From Reyranella aquatilis (lineage in GTDB: Bacteria > Pseudomonadota > Alphaproteobacteria > Reyranellales > Reyranellaceae): 64,000 bases of DNA. The translations under genes were made by a program, and so were the position numbers. The notes below the pieces were generated by a model, which saw only the letters and a program-made list of their open reading frames with translations, ran no database searches and was not told the DNA's origin. Positions 62,533-64,000 of this stretch are shown piece after piece. The stretch is from positions 310,001 through 374,000 of the forward strand of contig NZ_JAJISD010000006.1 in NCBI RefSeq assembly GCF_020880995.1. The letters run 5' to 3'. Every line of letters begins with the position of its first letter. Positions within the stretch are counted from its first letter, which is position 1.

Positions 62533-62595
62533 CGCAACGCTTAAGTTCGTGGACGATCTCCGCTAGGGTCCGGCCGGACCCTGGGCGGAGATCGC

Positions 62596-63348
62596 ATGTC
62601 ATTACCCCTGCAAGGCAAAGTCGCGCTGGTGACGGGCGCGGGCAAGAATATCGGCCGCACGATCGCGCTCACCCTGGCGCGCGATGGCGCGTCGATCGTG
62701 GTCAACGGCCGCTCGGACAAGGCGGCGGTCGACGCGGTGGTCGCGGAAATCGAGGCGGCCGGCGGCAAGGCGATGGCCGCGATGGGCGACGTGTCCGATC
62801 CCGCGGTGCCGCCGCGCCTCGCGGCCGAGGCGGCGGCGAAGTTCGGCGGCGTCGACATCCTGGTCAGCAATGCCGGGCTGCGCCGCCAGACCTCCTTCCT
62901 GGACATGTCGTTCGACGAATGGCGCGAGATCATGTCGGTCGCGCTCGACGGCGCCTTCCTGCTGGGCAAGGCGATCGTGCCGCAGATGGTGGCGCGCGGT
63001 GGTGGTGCCTTCGTGGCGCTGTCCGGCATCTCCACCCATGTCGGCACGCCCAACCGCTGTCACGTATCGGCCTCGAAGTCGGGCCTCGAAGGCCTGATGC
63101 GGGCACTGGCGGTTGAACTGGCGCCGCACAAGATCACCTGCAACGCGCTGGCGCCGGGCGCCATCGATACGACGCGCGGCGCTTCGGCCGGCGCCGCGCC
63201 GCCCTACCGCGTTAACCGGCCCATTCCGCTGAAGCGCTTCGGCACGGTCGAGGAGATCGCCGCCATGGTGCGGCTGCTGGTCGGGCCGGAAGGCACCTTC
63301 ATCACCGGCCAGACGATCCATGTGAACGGCGGCGAGTTCCTGACGTGA
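62596..63348 (+). CDS. short-chain dehydrogenase/reductase, atypical active site
   Basis: A 250-residue classical SDR. It has the NAD(P) motif VALVTGAGKNIGRTIALTLA, then GDVSDPA, LVSNAG, MSVALDGAFLLGKAIVP and the C-terminal LKRFGTVEEIAAMVRLLVGPEGTFITGQTIHVNGG (in part). The YxxxK tyrosine is absent: the position before K161 reads HVSASK, with Val157 at the expected Tyr and His156 beside it. Ser143 is present. Either chemistry is altered or the protein is not a standard oxidoreductase. It overlaps the peptidase gene (GTGA). Confidence 0.88.
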   Translation: MSLPLQGKVALVTGAGKNIGRTIALTLARDGASIVVNGRSDKAAVDAVVAEIEAAGGKAMAAMGDVSDPAVPPRLAAEAAAKFGGVDILVSNAGLRRQTSFLDMSFDEWREIMSVALDGAFLLGKAIVPQMVARGGGAFVALSGISTHVGTPNRCHVSASKSGLEGLMRALAVELAPHKITCNALAPGAIDTTRGASAGAAPPYRVNRPIPLKRFGTVEEIAAMVRLLVGPEGTFITGQTIHVNGGEFLT

Positions 63349-64000
63349 GGAACCTGATCACTGACGTTCCCGGCGTGCTGGTCGGCAACGCCCAGGACAT
63401 GCGCGCCGCCACGGGCGCCACCGTCGCGATCTTCGAGCAGGGCGCAATCGCCAGCCTCTCGACCCTGGGCGGCGCGCCGGGCGATCGCATGGCCACCTCG
63501 CTCGAACCGGAAATGGTCGGCCAGGCAATCGACGCCGTCGTCCTGTCGGGCGGCTCGGTCTACGGGCTCGATGCCGCCGGCGGCGCGTCGGCCGTGTTGT
63601 GCCAACGCGGCCAGGGCCGGACCTTCGGCGGCCTTGCCATCCCGGTCGCGGTGCAGGCCATCCTGTTCGACCTGATCAACGGCGGCGAAAAGGACTGGAT
63701 GCGCGAGCCGGTGAAGCACAAGCCGCCCTACTGGGATCTCGGCCGCGATGCCGCGCTGGTGGCCGCGCATGAGTTCGCGCTGGGCACGGCCGGCGCCGGC
63801 GTCGGTGCGACCACGGCCGGCCTGAAGGGTGGGCTGGGTTCGACCAGTGCGAAGACCAGCCAGGGGTTCACCGTAGGCGCGCTTGTCGCAGTGAACGCGG
63901 TCGGCGCGGCCACGATCGGCAGCGGGCCGCATTTCTGGGCCGGCGCCTACGAACAGGGCGACGAGTTCGGCGGCCTGGGCTGGCCTGCGAAGCTGCCCGA
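63345..64000 (+). CDS. P1-family peptidase (DmpA/BapA-like aminopeptidase), partial
   Basis: The first 218 residues are visible; the C-terminus lies outside the window. It begins NLITDVPGVLVGNAQD and shows ATVAIFEQGAIASLSTLGGAPGDRMAT, VVLSGGSVYGLDAAGGASAVL and GTAGAGVGATTAGLKGGLGSTS, matching the DmpA/ornithine acetyltransferase-like N-terminal-nucleophile family, which cleaves N-terminal L- or D-amino acids and beta-peptides after autoprocessing. The catalytic Gly-Ser cleavage site is not yet reached. The GTG start overlaps the SDR stop, so they are co-translated. Confidence 0.9.
   Translation, partial: MRNLITDVPGVLVGNAQDMRAATGATVAIFEQGAIASLSTLGGAPGDRMATSLEPEMVGQAIDAVVLSGGSVYGLDAAGGASAVLCQRGQGRTFGGLAIPVAVQAILFDLINGGEKDWMREPVKHKPPYWDLGRDAALVAAHEFALGTAGAGVGATTAGLKGGLGSTSAKTSQGFTVGALVAVNAVGAATIGSGPHFWAGAYEQGDEFGGLGWPAKLP

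Overview
The window is high-GC, densely coded DNA from an alphaproteobacterium. The best lineage evidence is conserved gene order: tRNA-Ala, a TIGR02300 zinc-ribbon protein, aroA, cmk, rpsA, ihfB, lapA. A petP/petR-type MarR plus response regulator pair beside ilvE agrees with this. The genus cannot be fixed from sequence alone; a Rhodospirillales, Reyranella or Bradyrhizobium-like soil organism would fit.

Layout. 0-3.4 kb: petR/petP, a glutathione S-transferase, ilvE and a HIRAN-like protein. 3.4-7.05 kb: a TPP riboswitch and the thiamine operon thiO-thiS-thiG-thiE-thiF-like, abutting a convergent moaD-moaE pair (molybdopterin synthase). 7.8-11.5 kb: pgsA, uvrC and phoH, the last behind two terminator-like hairpins. 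11.5-18.4 kb: guanine deaminase, a kynurenine-formamidase-like hydrolase, a metallophosphoesterase, an SGNH/GSCFA pair and a ribbon-helix-helix protein. 18.43-22.60 kb: a decayed 4.1 kb island in tRNA-Ala(GGC), bounded by 88-bp direct repeats, holding a frameshifted integrase and an RTX-type secreted protein. 22.5-28.0 kb: the conserved housekeeping block.

28-52.7 kb is catabolic. After an ornithine-cyclodeaminase-family gene and a class III CoA-transferase comes a MarR-controlled, translationally coupled operon. It encodes an FAD subunit, a fused [2Fe-2S]/molybdopterin hydroxylase, a 6-hydroxynicotinate-reductase-like protein, a UPF0280 protein and a DUF1185 protein. An NTF2-like protein, a complete branched-chain-type ABC importer and a HyuA-type hydantoinase/oxoprolinase follow, then two enolase-superfamily enzymes. 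On the other strand are a GMC oxidoreductase, an aspartate-dehydrogenase-like enzyme and an amidase. A VOC protein and a RutA-type flavin monooxygenase close the region. The sensible reading is uptake, hydroxylation, reduction and ring opening of an N-heterocyclic acid, possibly nicotinate-like, with amide or imide products handled downstream. The substrate is not established.

52.7-64 kb: an RND efflux pump with its adaptor, a secreted TPR-like protein ending in a Kazal domain, a universal stress protein, a DUF442 phosphatase, a YhhQ-like transporter and QueC (queuosine supply), a DUF4142 protein, a CBS-pair protein, a short-chain dehydrogenase without the usual catalytic tyrosine, and the start of a P1-family peptidase. 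Palindromic intergenic repeats occur at about 39.15, 44.65 and 47.07 kb, with a weaker case at 52.68 kb.
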